The notes: a model not told the origin generated them from the letters alone. A DNA stretch of 64,000 nucleotides from Evernia prunastri (GCA_003184365.1 NKYR01000031.1:186001-250000); one strand, 5' to 3'. Positions 21,980 through 35,109 are shown, counted from the stretch's first letter. Made by a program: numbers and translations.

Positions 21980-24900
21980 ATGCCCGATCATCGGTCTCTC
22001 AGAGGAGCCGCGTCTTCTCCAGCACCGCTCCGGCCTCAATCACAGCCCTCAGGACCCTCACAAGGTTCCGACGATGTTTCAATACGCTCAATGAGACGTG
22101 AGTACATAAGAATAGTCTATCGATCACGAGCAAGCATGCTGAAAGTTTGAACTTCAGTCAAGGTGCTCTACTCTTTTGACAATGAGAACAAGACAAATTG
22201 TTTGGCACGGTGGCCCCAGCCTCTCGATATCCGAACAGCATACCTCGATGAAAACACGCAAATTGGTGTTATCGAGTTGAAGACATGCATCCAAGCTATT
22301 GTAGCTGCCAGCCCGGAATTGGTTGCAGCGCTTGGCCAGGATTATACCGTCTATGCCTACGATTACTCAGAATACGAGACCCCTCTCGTCGGCCAAGGAA
22401 TGCTATCATGGGTTCTTGCATCTTCGTCATCAACCCCTTCCGCTCCTGCTCATCAGTCTCGCACTATTGTCACTGGACGTGTCTGCAAAAATATCATGGG
22501 ACTCTTCTCCAGTAATTCACAAGAGACTCTCGAAGTCAAGTTGCGCCTAGTTCCTGTGCCAACATCGCTGCAGAGCGAATACATAGAAAGTATGAAGAAG
22601 TATAGGGATATAAGTCAGATGATGCCTGAAGGGTTCGATCCTCAAGCTTGGACCTCGTTTGTACAAGCAAACCCTGCTATCTTACAGCTTGCAAACAAGA
22701 GTCGAAGTCAATCCCCAGCGATAGGGCCGGGACAGGCAGGTGTATATGGAATTGAGCATGTCCAGCGGCTGCTAAATAGCGAAGGCTATCCGCAAAGAAA
22801 TACCGATTCGCAAAGCACTCTACAGGCAAAACCGGAGTTGCAACGTATAACACCTCAGAACAACAACTATGCAATCTCCGATGCGGCATCTCAACTCCCT
22901 CGAATGCCAAGCCCAGCTTCAAGTGTAGCTTCCGCGGCCACGAAGAAGAGGAGAGGGAGGCCGCCTGGTCCTAATCCAAGAAAGAGTCGGGTCAAAACCG
23001 CTACTAGGCAAGCTTCTGTGGACACCGGCTACGCAAGCAATGACGAGCGATTTGACGAAGGACCGAACAAGAAAAGAGCAAAAGTCATGCAAGCTCAGTG
23101 GTCCGGCAACACCGATTTCGGAAGGCAGCCTGAGTCTTTGAGGGTTGCCGCAAGTACTGCAGCGTCAATACGAATCCATCAGCCGACTGCAATGCGTCCA
23201 AACAACAGCTTAACCAATTCGTTGGAGGGACCGCCAAGAGTGCCCACACCAATAGCTGATTCCTCAAATGCCATGCAAAGACCTCAGCTACCCGTGTCCA
23301 GAAGCAATCTTCGCCGTGAATCTTTTGCTATTGGCAAGAAAGAATATGCCTCTCCGTATGATCCCGTGGATACAAGTCTGAAGGTAACGGAATCTGCGAT
23401 GACCTCTCCAGAAGCAAGTCAAGCCGAGAGTTCGCCGGTGGACATTGCGTCGTCTCCACCCATTTATCGTGATGCTTCGACGTGCCCTTCGAGTCCGAAC
23501 TTGACATTTCAAGCTCGACACTTTGAGGACTCGGGTTTCATGAGCGGTACCATGGATGAACTTTTCGAAAATGATGAAATGCGGCCCATCGACGATGAAG
23601 ACCTTGACGTAGCAGCTCAATACAGCAAACGCCCAAATTTGTCAGCGCTTCCTGCCCAGGGGGAAGCAGCAGCTCAGCTCGCAGACCCCAAGGCTTCTGA
23701 GCAGACTCACGACCCCCAGCAGTCGACTGCTCCTCATGAGCAGAATCAGCAGCCTCAGCCGCCGAACATTGTTTCCCAGCAAGCTCAGCAGCCGTATGAG
23801 CTTCCGCAACCTCAACAGCGAGAGGCCACCTCTTTGACTGCATTTAGGAAACCTGCTAGGGGCGCAGCAGGTCTCAGTCGGACGGCATCATCTGGCAACT
23901 TAGCTCTGCCACCAGTACCCGCAAGTGACCCAATTAGACCTACTTTGAACCGCTCGCAAACCTGGTGTGGTCACCAAGCTCCACATCCTGCTTCTGATAT
24001 GGCCCCCATTCCTCCTGTAATGGAGACAACCGAGAGACCCGTGCCAAGATCAAGAAAAGGCAGCGACATCGGGACTGGTTCTGGCGTTCGAAGAAAACAA
24101 GCCATTCAAAGCAAGCTGGCTTCGTCTGTCGCTGCAGGTGAGATGCCCCCTTTCTGCGAGAATTGTGGGGCTATCGAGACTCCAACGTGGCGGAAAGCGT
24201 GGGTGAAAATACATAGCGGTACGCCGGAACATGTCGTCATATCCGAAGAAGAGGGGGGTATCATTGCATGGCAAACCCTGCAGACAGATTGCAACGGGAT
24301 CATTTGCCTCTACAGGATCGTCAAGAAGTCAGTGCTAAAGACCGATGAAGGATTTACAGAGATCCTGCTGTGCAACCGTAAGTTTTGGCGCCCAACGAAA
24401 TTTCAAAGAAAAGCTAACCTGTCGGCAGCTTGTGGTCTTTGGCTGCATACTCGTAAATGTATGCGACCAAAAGAAGTTTGGGATAAGACGCAAAATGGTC
24501 CTGATGAAAAGCGAAAACGAGGTACCAGTGAGAAGAGGCACAAAGCGAATCCAACGTCTGGTCAAGCAGCCAACGCCGCACCTAAGGGTTCGGGTGTGCG
24601 TTCTCATAGTACCACGTCAGCAAACGACGGCAGAGGGGACGACGCTGCGGAGGCGGAAGCTCAGCTGCCGCCTTTCAAACATCGAAGAGCATCGAGCCAG
24701 CACACAATATCGCCCCAAGCCAAGCGCAGATTTGCAGAAGAAGCTTCCGCAGTGGCCGCACTTGAAAAAGCTATTAGATCCTCTCCGCATAAGTTTAGGG
24801 GCACGGAACATGTTCCTATCGACGTAGAAGATCTCACGCCGCAGCCGACCAGACGCGTGCTCTTCCCTTCACCAACTCTATCTGAAGATGCAAAATCGAA

Positions 24901-25639
24901 ACGCAACTCTGTTGTCGAGGCCAGCAGTAAAGGACGCAACCAAAACTCCGGCAACTTGTTTGAAGTTCTAGATAACGAGCAAGCCGACAAGGAAAACTGC
25001 CCTCCTGCTGAGGATGATGGCCTAGATCATCTCTTCACCGAAGACCATCACGTCACGCGGGCTACAACCCCGACACCTACCAGCTCAAGCGGAGCACACA
25101 TCTTCAAGACTCCTAAAAGGACACCAAACCGGCTCCCACCAACGACAGGAGACTTCTTCTCTTCCGCCGCCAAAGCACTCCTCCGCGCTCCTACCACGCC
25201 CAGGCGCACACCGGCTAAGGATGTTCAACCGCTCGGAGAGTTGACTCCTTTTACCGCCCATCTCAACCAGCTGCTGTCCGATGCGAACAACGGTGATGGT
25301 AGCCCCGGGTCCAATGGCTTTGATTTTCCCTCTCTACCCTCTTTGCACAATACACCTGGCCGTCGTACCATGGATTTCGACTTCTCGCAATTCGATTCTC
25401 AGGACCTTCTCAGCACGGATGTTCCAATGCCAAGCAGTCCGCCAGCCTGGTTCGGCGTATACGAGGACTCGATCGAGGAAGGTGCTGGATCGCTGTGGGG
25501 GGACTACGGGCTGCCTAATTCGGCTTCTACTCCACCAGATGAGGAGGAAGAAGTTGATGGTGCTAAGCGACCAAAAACTCCAGGTCTAGTCGTCGATGAG
25601 AACGGGAGGGCGAGGATTGATTTCCAAGCGATGCGTTAG
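21980..25639 (+). CDS. Ams2/SPT21-type GATA-finger regulator
   Basis: The N-terminal region (about residues 40-170; KVLYSFDNENKTNCLARWPQ, then an IGVIELKTCIQAIV block) matches the Ams2/SPT21 N-terminal domain. Known members, Ams2 of fission yeast and Spt21 of budding yeast, drive S-phase histone gene transcription, and I infer the same here. An AT-hook-like KKRRGRPPG lies near residue 302. A Gln/Pro-rich stretch follows. A GATA-like finger has CENC at 706-709 and CNPC at 778-781, with the conserved TPTWR, so the loop is 68 residues rather than the classical 17-18. The join 21980..22097, 22158..24377 and 24429..25639 gives 1182 residues. Intron 2 (51 nt) is a multiple of three without stops and sits between Asn779 and Pro780 of the second knuckle. 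Confidence 0.88.
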
Positions 25640-26056
25640 ATTTGGAAGGAGACAGGGTTCATGCATGATGCTAATGACGGCTTTGTACATATTGTTCGTA
25701 GATGCCTTTATGGATAATTGACAGCAGGAGATGGCTTCGAAGGGTGAGGGGAATGGCTTGAAATATCAGTAGGATATTCATAGGTTTGTATTCAGAGATT
25801 GCTGAGGCATCTCAAGCTTTGATCGATAAGTCTCCAGCAAAAGCTACAATACCCAGGCTCTGTGTTTGTACAGCTCCCGATCCCAGCAAATACGTCACTG
25901 CAAAATCTCTGCTGAAGAGTGCCAGTAATATGTCTTCGCATATTCGCGCTTTATCGTCATTATAAAGCCCTTCTCCAACCACCCTTTCTGCTGTTCCATC
26001 CGCGCCTGCCCGCGAGCACATCCATAGCCTCATCCCTACAACAAGCAGCACGTAGC
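25640..26056. other. Convergent 3' region
   Basis: This is the gap between the GATA-factor gene and RFA3, both ending here. No gene seen. Confidence 0.5.
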
Positions 26057-26616
26057 TCAATCATTGCCATCGTAAAAGATCTCCTTGTACCGATGTGTGG
26101 CATCCACGACCGCTTCGACGGCGTTGTAATCTGCATCGCCCGGCATCGGCATCAGCCATCCACCGTCCCCCCGGAACGACGCAGAACATTGTGTAAGGGG
26201 AATTTGGGTATGACCGTCGTACCAATGTTGCTTCCGAAATCGGTAGCTTGGAACACCTTGATGCTTAAATCCTGCTGCACTTTGCCCACGACCTCTACAG
26301 CGTTGTTGAGCTGGAGGTGCGCGTCCTGTGGGACCTGTCAGTCTCTTCCCGCTCGATCGGTATATGTCCTCTAGCGCCTTGTTCCTTCCCACTCTTCCTC
26401 CTATTCCCGTCTTTCCATTCCGTGTGTGCTCCGCTTCTCCCCTCCCACCTCAATGGGACAGCTTACCCTGTTCAGGTGTACATTTATGCTCCCGCTCGCA
26501 TCGATCGTAGCTGTATCCCCGCGCAACGATACTACTTTGCCCAGGATGCGGACGGTTTGGTTCGTGAAGGAGTCGAGGTACTTGGCGTTGACCCGGGGGG
26601 TCGCTTCCGAGGCCAT
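26057..26616 (-). CDS. RFA3: Replication protein A 14-kDa subunit (RPA14)
   Basis: RFA3 is the smallest subunit of the heterotrimeric single-strand DNA binding complex used in replication and repair. The minus-strand join 26616..26467, 26325..26223 and 26130..26057 gives 108 residues in one OB-fold, the normal size. Conserved text is TPRVNAKYL, NQTVRILGKV, DASGSINVHLNR, then NNAVEVVGKVQQDLSIKV, and the end VVDATHRYKEIFYD. Exon 1 reads openly into the intron, which misleads frame scans. The start at 26616 gives MASEATPRVNA, matching fungal relatives. Confidence 0.94.
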
Positions 26617-27623
26617 GGCTGAGGGCCTGCGAGGGGAAGGGAACAGGGAGAGAGGTGAATATGTGAGGATAGGATGCCGGTAATAGTCGGAGATGCAGGG
26701 GCGGAAGTGCTGTGATGATTGAGATAACTCAGAGGGAACGAGGGCAGAGAGTGGGCTGGGTGGGGTGAGTCCCGTTGGAGTCGCGTTCTGGTCCGGCGCG
26801 CGGTCACGTGGCGCGTTTGGCAAACTACCGAAATTCCCCAAATTACTCGTACATTTTCAAGGATTCAATAATTCGCCCGGCGCATACTCCGTTGGCAACT
26901 CTTTTTTGAAGGTGTTCTCACGTTATCTTGGTCACAATTGTATATGATCATTGTTCCTGCATTGCCCCACACTCCGAACACGTGTGAGTGCGTTTGGGTG
27001 TCTCTCTTTGCCCTTGCAGAGAAGATGACATTCTCTTCGCGTCGATACCTGCAATATGAAGTTAGTTCCCTCTGACCCTAGAAAAGTGGCAATGGCAGTG
27101 GCAATGGCAGTGCAGGCGGCCATTCTTGCCCACTGCGGGGACGGGACTTGCATCGGACATCCCTGGTGATCCGGTATACATCTACCTTCCTCATTCGGCA
27201 CTACTGGGATGAAGCTCCATCTCTAGGACTGCAGGATTCAAGATACGAAGTGATGATCCATTTGTTTTTCGGGTAATGGCGCTCGCATGCGTTGCTCTTT
27301 CAAGCTTTTGGACCTATTATTGCCTGTTAATCTTGTGTCTTAGGACAATATGCAGTCGCCCGTTGGGCTGAGGTCTCCGAGACGGCCTATATCCCATCTA
27401 GGCAGGTACTACTCATGTGCTCCCTTGTTCTTTCCAGGCCAGGGAAATTGAAAAGACGCACGATGATAGAGGCAAAATGCGAGTCGGCGTCATGCCGTCA
27501 CTGCAGACATCCCCACATCGAGGTACACCACAAAGTCGGGCCAGAGCTCCATATTTTACACTCATTCACTCCCATTCTCTTTCAACCTTTCCATAGCTGT
27601 GACAATCGTTATTCCTACCCAAC
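26617..27623. promoter_or_regulatory. Divergent upstream region of RFA3 and the carboxypeptidase
   Basis: About 1 kb between two divergent genes. No gene seen. A GGCAATGGCAGT-type short repeat occurs near 27089-27113. Specific promoter elements could not be identified. Confidence 0.45.
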
Positions 27624-29543
27624 ATGTTTTGTGAAAGTCTCAAGCTCACTACGCTTGCAGTGGGCTTGCTATCTTCTATTATTCCTACAGTCAACGCTGT
27701 GCCAAGTCTGGAATCCAGACAAATCCCCGCCAATGCTACTGACGTGACGACCATCAAATCGCCCACGGGCGTAACCATTCGCTACACAGAGCCTGGAAAA
27801 GCTGGCGTCTGTGAGACTACGCCTGGCGTTGGTTCATACGCTGGCTATGTCGATCTCTCTCCAACTTCACACACATTTTTCTGGTTCTTCGAAGCGCGAC
27901 ATAGTCCAGAGACGGCACCGCTTACGCTGTGGCTGAACGGTGGTCCAGGCAGTGACTCATTGATTGGCCTTTTCCAGGGTATGGATGATATGGAGCTTTG
28001 TGTACTTTGGACATGGCATGCTGAACAGACTCTGCAGAACTTGGACCATGCAACGTCACCGAGAAACTCACCACCGTCGTGAACGAAAACTCGTGGAGTG
28101 AAGTTTCGAACATGCTCTTCATCTCACAGCCACTCGGAGTGGGCTTCTCCTACTCTGAAGAAGAGGCTGGTAGCTTTAACCCGTACACGGGCGAGCAAGA
28201 GAACTCGAGCTACGGAGTGACTGGAGAATGGCCGGTCATTAATGCTACAGAGCTCAGCACGACAGACCTCGCTGCTGTCGCCACATGGCATGTTCTTCAA
28301 GGATTCCTTAGCGCTCTCCCTCAACTAGATGGTAAAGTCGCCAATAAGACGTTTAACCTGTGGACGGAGTCGTACGGTGGCCATTATGGCCCAGCGTTCT
28401 ACAACTACTTCTACGACCAGAACGAGCTGATCGCCAATGGCACAGCGAACGGTACTCAACTGATCTTCGATACTTTGGGCATTGGAAACGGCATTATTTC
28501 GGAGTCAATTCAAGCTCCTTGGTATCCCGAATTCGCTGTTAACAACACCTATGGGATCAAAGCTGTCAATGACACTGTTTACGAGTACATGAAGTTCGCT
28601 TGTTATATGGTCAACGGTTGTCTCGATCAATGTGCGGCATGCGAACAAGTAAACAGGTCCACAGACGTAGGAATGCAAACGTGTTTTCAAGCCACCGACC
28701 AGTGCAGAAATAACGTCGAGTCACCATACTATGAGTACAGCGGCCGCGGAGTTTACGAGTAAGAGCTTTTCCTTACAACTAGTACATGGAATGAGTGTTC
28801 ACTTACGATTTTGTAGCATCCGCCACCCTTACGCAGATCCTACACCACCCCCTTACTTTTCCGACTACCTCAACCTCGCCACCACCCAAGCCGCCCTCGG
28901 CGTCAACTTGAACTACACTGATTCCAATACTGATGTTTACTACGCCTTCCAAAAAACAGGCGACTTTGTTTATCCAAACTTCCTCACAGATCTCGAAACG
29001 ATTCTCAATAACTCCGTTCGTGTAGCTATGTATCATGGTGATGCCGATTACATCTGTAACTGGTTTGGTGGGCAGGCAGTCTCCCTCCAAATCGACTACA
29101 CGCACTCCGCAGAATTCCGCGCTGCAGGCTACGCGCCCTTCGTCGTTGACGGAACTGAGTATGGCGAGGTACGGCAGTATGGGAATTTCAGCTTCATGCG
29201 CATCTACGAGGCAGGTCATGAAGTCCCCTTCTACCAGCCGCTTGCGTCGCTGGCCATGTTCAGCCGTGTGCTCGCGAATTTGGACATTGCGACCGGCGAG
29301 ACATTGGTGACGGGGAGCTACGAGACAGATGGAACGGTCAATGCCACTCATACGGAGCCATACGTCGCGGTGCCGACTGTGACTGGCAATGCGAGCGAGG
29401 CGTTGAGCTACACCGCTGCGATTACGGGCCCAATTACGAGCGTCCCGCCGGAGGGAGACCAGGTAGTGGAGACGGCCAGTGCGACAACAACGGATGGGGT
29501 GTATGGACGGTATGTAAGGAGGGAATTGGATTTGAAGGGATGA
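27624..29543 (+). CDS. Secreted serine carboxypeptidase (S10 family)
   Basis: The enzyme removes C-terminal residues from peptides in acidic compartments or outside the cell. The join 27624..27978, 28038..28758 and 28817..29543 gives 600 residues. A hydrophobic signal peptide occupies about residues 1-26. The family substrate motif WLNGGPGSDS, the nucleophile motif TESYGGHYGP (Ser near 230), GDADYICNW carrying the catalytic Asp, and the His motif YEAGHEVPFYQP are all present. Many N-x-S/T sites suit a secreted glycoprotein. GSDS in place of the common GCSS resembles the carboxypeptidase S1 subgroup. The C-terminal 80 residues are Thr/Val-rich and may be a cell-wall spacer. All catalytic residues are intact. 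Confidence 0.94.
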
Positions 29544-31158
29544 GGACTTTTGGAATGATGGTAGAAGTCAAGTGTGGGAGGTGTGCTTGCGCTTCTTATC
29601 ATTAAATAAAACAGTAGGAGTCAATACGAATCCTTCTGATTCGCTTTCCTTCGTGATCGCTGCTCTGCAGCTTGCTCGAGACTTTGTTGAACGTGCGTGA
29701 AACACATTGTGAGCTTACACGTCGGTGGCAAGGTCTCGTTTGATTTGGGAAAAACATTCATCACTACATGGAACGCGAGTCCACTACCTTACGCTGACTT
29801 CATCAGCACTTGTCTCATGATGCCCTCAATCACCATGATTGCTTATTCTATTGTAGGGCGCTATTGAGTTTGTTAAAAGTGCAGGTGCCGCTATATACGG
29901 TGGATAGCTAGCACGCGTCCAACGTCTCGTCTGGTTGTGGTGGTTCCGGCAGGTCGGCCACATTGATCGACCCTTCGTGGTACGCGGGACTGTTGGCATA
30001 GGCTTTTATTACTATGTGGGAGATGTTCTAGTAACATGAGGTATGGTCTCCGCTTGATATTCTTGTCAGATGTACCAGTGCAGGGAGTAAGAAGCCATAC
30101 TATAGCAACATCTTTCAGCTCCGCTTTCTTCCATCGGCCTTCGAAGCCGTCATCAGACAATACACAGATCAAGAGCAGTGAGGGACTGGAACTCCTGAAG
30201 CCTGACTAGAGTGCATGCCATCAAAGCCAAGCATGGTTCGAGACGTCGGCGAGGACAGAGAGAATGACTCGATCAGTATAATTCGCAATTGCTCGTTTGA
30301 TATCGGATAGTGAAATGGGGTTTCAGACCCATCGAAGACGGTACGGGACTCGATGCTTTGCATTATTGTCACTTTTTGTCGATGCCAATTGCTGGTACAG
30401 GCAACTTTTACGCCAAATCGAATGACAAAGAGGTTTCTGAGGCCTCTCAGCCGTTTAACACTCCATCGTGGTAGCATCGGCCTTCTTGATCGTATAATTG
30501 GCATTGTTTCAGTTTATTGAAGATTTTCAAGCCTATCTCAGCTTTATTGAATCCCTTTCACGAAAGCGTGCTCCCCGCTCATGGCTGGAGGAACTCCACA
30601 ACCACTGCTGTGGCTACTTGTCTACAAGGAGAAACATGTCGCATCAAGTGTCAAGACATCCAACTTTACCACGTCTTCGTTCTCATGAAGTCTTGGTCTT
30701 CTGCATCATCGTACATATATATACCAAACATCTTGACACTTATCTTTAACTCCGAACACAGCTATCCCTGCCTTACAACACAACAGTATCCCACGTGGTG
30801 TCGCTGAAGCGGTGTGTTCAATATCCCAACAGCGGCGCACCCTGTGTTGATTTTCGACATCCTCGAATACTTAGAGAATCTTGGACACGCCCTTCTCCTG
30901 CCTTCCACACATCTCGATCTTTACTTCACCACCACCAAAAGTCATTGATTTACATGCTGAGCACGTCGAGTTCGATATCCTGCAACTGCTACCGTACTCA
31001 GTCTAGCTGTCAAATACCGTCAAGTCCATCGATAGACAACTTGACACCCTGACCACTCTTAATCAGGCACCCCGAGTCGTTCATACCTATCGTATCGCTC
31101 ATCCTCGTTCAAGATCTATCCAAGAGTACTTGGTTTGACTCGATCTCACAGCCCAGCA
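29544..31158. other. 1.6-kb intergenic region
   Basis: No supportable gene. Small ORFs on both strands lack start context, domains or splice continuity. Confidence 0.5.
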
Positions 31159-33224
31159 ATGAATTCCTCCCATGAAAATTTGGCTATTGAGGAGCTTTCG
31201 CCCAAAATCCAGCGCATAACGAAGTGTCTGGACCGGGTTCGCAACATGTTTCACAAGAAACAGAAGGTAACTTGGGCAGGTCTTGCGACCTTTTCGTACA
31301 AGCTGATATAAGATAGGTCGTCACAGCGGAGGAGTGTTCGGACGGCATTTTCGTGGCACCAGAATCAAAATCAAGGAGAGTGGCCAAGAGCCTTCGAAGC
31401 CGCCTTCGACATCCTTTTGGGAAAGGCAAAAAGGTATGTACTGTGCCGTCTTCACCTCGCTTGTCCTGCTGATCGTCCAAGCGATCCGATCTAGTAGCCC
31501 TGGGCGTTCACTCAGCACCGACAGCGGAAGGTTCAAGTTTAGATGATAGGATGGTGTCGACCTCTGGGGCACCTAATTTGGACGAAGAGGCTACCCATAT
31601 TGAGGCAGTAGGGGTTGGCTCACATACTTCATCAACTGGCGCAGATGACGTGGCAGTTCCAGAGGCCAGTGCTGCGAGGGAGAGTAGGGAAGATGGCCGA
31701 GCTATTGCCCCGACCACGGAAGACAGACATCATCTCACTAAGCGTCGAAGCGCACCAGCACTGATCCAGGCCGGACACTCTCCCACGAACAGCACGACAT
31801 CCACCGCCACGTTGTTGAATTCTCCACGTCGGGCACTTCCATTGACTCTGAGAACGCCCTTTGGCCAAGCCCATGTTAACGACAACGAAGTGATCACGAC
31901 ATCACCCTCAAAGTCAGACTTGAGCAGCAATAACTGGAGCACACATCGCAAGACTGACTCAGAAATCTCTCGATACCGCCATTTGGTAGAACAGTTGCAG
32001 GCTGATCTTGCCACAGAGAGAGAAAACGCTCAACATGACCGAGGCGTAGCTCAACAGGCGCTCGGCGAAGCACAAGACAACGTCGCCGATCTTGAGGCAG
32101 AAGTCTCGGAGCTCAAAGACCAACTTGCGATCGAGCAGCAGAGGTCCCAGGACTATCTTAACGATTATTACCGCTGTGATCGCGATGCCACGGCTGTCAT
32201 CGATGATTGCTACCAGCGTATCTCAGAACTCGTGGCAGATCTGGACCTTGAGCAACGAAGAGCACGACATAACTACGCCAAAGCTGAAGAGCTCATGCTT
32301 CTTGCGGAGTCATGGCGAGACGCGTTCCATCAGCTTGGCCACAATCCTGAGACGTTATGGAAGATGCTTGTTGAGGAGTTGATGGTGCGCGGGGTAGTTT
32401 TTGATTACGTTGGGCGATTGCACCGTGTTGGGCTGCGGAGGGCTGTCCTTAGCGCTGAGGATTCTGATGAGACGGTAGCTGGCTTCGACGATAGGAGTAT
32501 GCCTATCCACAAAGCTCATGAAGGAGACAATGACGAGAACACAGTGGATGCCATGACGAAAGCAGGAGACACCGTTGTGAAAGAACATCCAGGGGGCAAC
32601 GCCTCGCAGGAGACGAACTTAGGTCAGGTTGAAATGAGGGCCGAAGAAAAGGCTGCAGGGGATATACAGACGGAGGCAGAAACAAACGAAGAGTATGTTG
32701 CCGAGACAGCCGGCGAGTTCGGTTCAAATGACGACGCAGACCGCATCAACGAGCAGACAAAGAAGAGCACGAGTAACCAATGCTGTGGGCCGGAGCCACC
32801 AATCAACGTCGATACGGGAAACGTATTGCGGCATGAGCAGCGCCAAGATGGATTGAAGCTGGGACGTCAGGAGGATTCAACAGTATCGGAAGTCGAGGAC
32901 GAAGCTAACATCAAGAACGTCGCTTCACATGGCGATCTTGCCGATTCCTCCTCCAACGACAATGAACCGACAGGCGGCTTTACTTCACAACAGGACAAAA
33001 CGAGCGGTGACGGATACCTGGCAGTACCCCGCATGCGATCAGCCAAGGACCGCAAAATGAGAGCAGTCAGTTGGAACAGTGGACCCGAGGCCGCAGCGTG
33101 GGAAACAGGCTCTCGAGTACTGAGTCGCCATACGGCGTCCTTGGGATCAAGACACGCTCTTCCTCACCCGACCATTGGCAACGGCTTATTGGGGCCACTG
33201 CTCTGGAATGATTGCAGGAAGTAA
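31159..33224 (+). CDS. Hypothetical coiled-coil protein
   Basis: I do not recognise the family. The join 31159..31266, 31317..31433 and 31482..33224 gives 655 residues. After a basic N-terminus (RVAKSLRSRLRHPFGKGKK) comes a Ser/Thr-rich stretch. A clear coiled coil of about 110 residues follows (HLVEQLQADLATEREN through LVADLDLEQRRARH). Then a compact conserved-looking helical block around WRDAFHQLGHNPETLWKML precedes an acidic, probably disordered tail. Acceptor 31481 was chosen because it alone keeps frame between exons 2 and 3. It could be a scaffold or septum-type protein, but nothing in the sequence proves it. Confidence 0.7.
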
Positions 33225-33891
33225 GGTGGGGTACAACATTTGATGCAAAGGGCGCATCTCTAATGCAGAAGCAGCTTTACTCCTCGGTGCTTGGGAACGT
33301 ATAGCCTTTTAACGGCTTCGAGACAGGTTTGGGGCAACGGACAAGCCTATGTGTCCATGGGCGGCCAAAAGGTTTTGAGGCAGGGTGCGATGCGAGAGAA
33401 TATATACCGATGTTCAGGTTTGTAGCAAGATTTAATGATAGGAGTCACTTGTGCTTGTTATTGCCATCTCTTCGCCATTGTCCAAAGCATGAGTCGTGGA
33501 ATCCTCCCTCGTAGCCCCGTTAGTTGATGCGGCCCCTTCCCTTGCCAGTCCGTTAAGATTGAGAATAGAGCTGCCCTGTGAGGACTTACTACGCTTGAAA
33601 GATCCCACAAAGCGTCAATGTCAAGGATCAAACATAAGTACAGAAGGTGACCTGTAGCGAGGTATCATCAAGGGTCATGATGTTTTCCGCTTTCGCCTCA
33701 TCAAGGTGATTCCCGGGATGATCCTCTGGAAGGGGTGTTTACCTAGTGTAACGTACTAAAACAAAGTTTTGATTCAACGCTAAGGGCTTAAATACCACGC
33801 GGAGACGAAACTAGGGATCCATTAGACCGCTTCCTGCAGACGATAGATCTTGCTTGGTGGGCGACAGTAGCAAGAATTGTTTAAAATCACC
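33225..33891. other. Intergenic region upstream of the DnaJ gene
   Basis: No gene seen. It presumably holds the 3' UTR of the coiled-coil gene and the DnaJ promoter. Confidence 0.5.
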
Positions 33892-35109
33892 ATGCCTTCG
33901 GACGACCTCAAGAATTATGCCACTTCCGATACCGACTTCTACGACCTCCTGGGCGTCACTTTCGAAACCTCCCAGAAAGACATCGATCGAGCATGGCGAA
34001 GAACGGCGCTCAAATACCATCCTGACAAAGTCGGTAACGACCCCGTCGCGAAGGAGAAGTTCCATCTTGCTCAGATAGGATATGACCTATTATCCGACCC
34101 GGCAAGCAAGGCTCTCTACGACAACGCCCGCAATGCGAGATTACAGAGAAAGAGGCAGAATGATCTCTTCGAAGGCAGGAGGAGGCAGATGAAGGACGAT
34201 CTGGAGGCGAGGGAACGAGGTGTCAAGCGGCCTAGAGAAGAGGACGAGGGTGATGAGGAGAAGCTTGAGAGGGAAATACGGAGGCTTGCTGAGGATGGGA
34301 AGAGGAGGAGGAAGGAGAGAGAGGAGGCGCTGAGAAGGGATTTGCAAAGAGAAGCCGAGAACGCTGATGCTGCAGGACAGACCCCCGGTTCGAGTAATGG
34401 CCATGCGAACGGAGCAAGCATTTCCCAGTCGACTGTGTCTGAGATCGATCGAACGGTCAAAGTTCGGTGGCCGGTGGAAGGCGAAGGAGGCTCCATAACA
34501 GCGGACAGGATCAAACAAATATTCTCGCAATTCGGTCCAATCGAAAGCGCGGACCTTCTCAATCCGAAGATGCTCCGCCTCGGCAAGAAGCAAAAGAGAC
34601 AGCTCGCTATAGTTTGCATGGTACAATACAAATCAGTCGTTGGCGCTCATGCTGCCGTGGAAGACTTTCCAAAACAAGACGGTCCGGAATGGCAAACATT
34701 TGACTCCGTGTTCTGGGCGGCGAACAAAGAGCCTGACTTCATCACCGCCCATCAAGGCAACAGACCAGCCACGGACTCCGCACCGGCAACACCCACGCCA
34801 AATGGCCGAACTAAAAGCACTTATGCGTCCTCCGGCATGGACAGCCAAGCCTCTACACCCGCAGCTTCACCCAAAGCAGAGTCAACAGATGGACCCCGGC
34901 TCAAAAAGATGCCTTCTTTTGCATCCTTCTCGCCTGCCGCATTCAATACGCCGAATGGCTCGCCGTTCGGCAAAGGACTACAAGTCAACAGCCCTAGCCT
35001 TGAAGAGATGACAATGATAAGATTGAAGAACGCAGAGAAGAAGAGAATGGCCGCTGAGATCGAGCGGCAGGACAGGGAAGACGATGCCGCAGAGGCAAGG
35101 CAGGCATGA
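33892..35109 (+). CDS. cwf23: DnaJ-RRM protein, DNAJC17/Cwf23 type
   Basis: Members of this family are J-domain proteins of the spliceosome. The single exon encodes 405 residues. The J domain covers about residues 14-85, with HPD at 43-45 (LKYHPDK) and FHLAQIGYDLLSDP. A long basic/acidic helix (RQMKDDLEARERG through EEALRRDLQREA) follows. Then an RRM-like fold starts at TVKVRWP, with a RIKQIFSQFGPIESADLL strand-helix unit around residue 210. That J-helix-RRM order is diagnostic of DNAJC17. I chose ATG 33892 because it is the first Met of the frame. The gene is convergent with IBA57, their stops 133 nt apart. Confidence 0.9.
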   Translation: MPSDDLKNYATSDTDFYDLLGVTFETSQKDIDRAWRRTALKYHPDKVGNDPVAKEKFHLAQIGYDLLSDPASKALYDNARNARLQRKRQNDLFEGRRRQMKDDLEARERGVKRPREEDEGDEEKLEREIRRLAEDGKRRRKEREEALRRDLQREAENADAAGQTPGSSNGHANGASISQSTVSEIDRTVKVRWPVEGEGGSITADRIKQIFSQFGPIESADLLNPKMLRLGKKQKRQLAIVCMVQYKSVVGAHAAVEDFPKQDGPEWQTFDSVFWAANKEPDFITAHQGNRPATDSAPATPTPNGRTKSTYASSGMDSQASTPAASPKAESTDGPRLKKMPSFASFSPAAFNTPNGSPFGKGLQVNSPSLEEMTMIRLKNAEKKRMAAEIERQDREDDAAEARQA

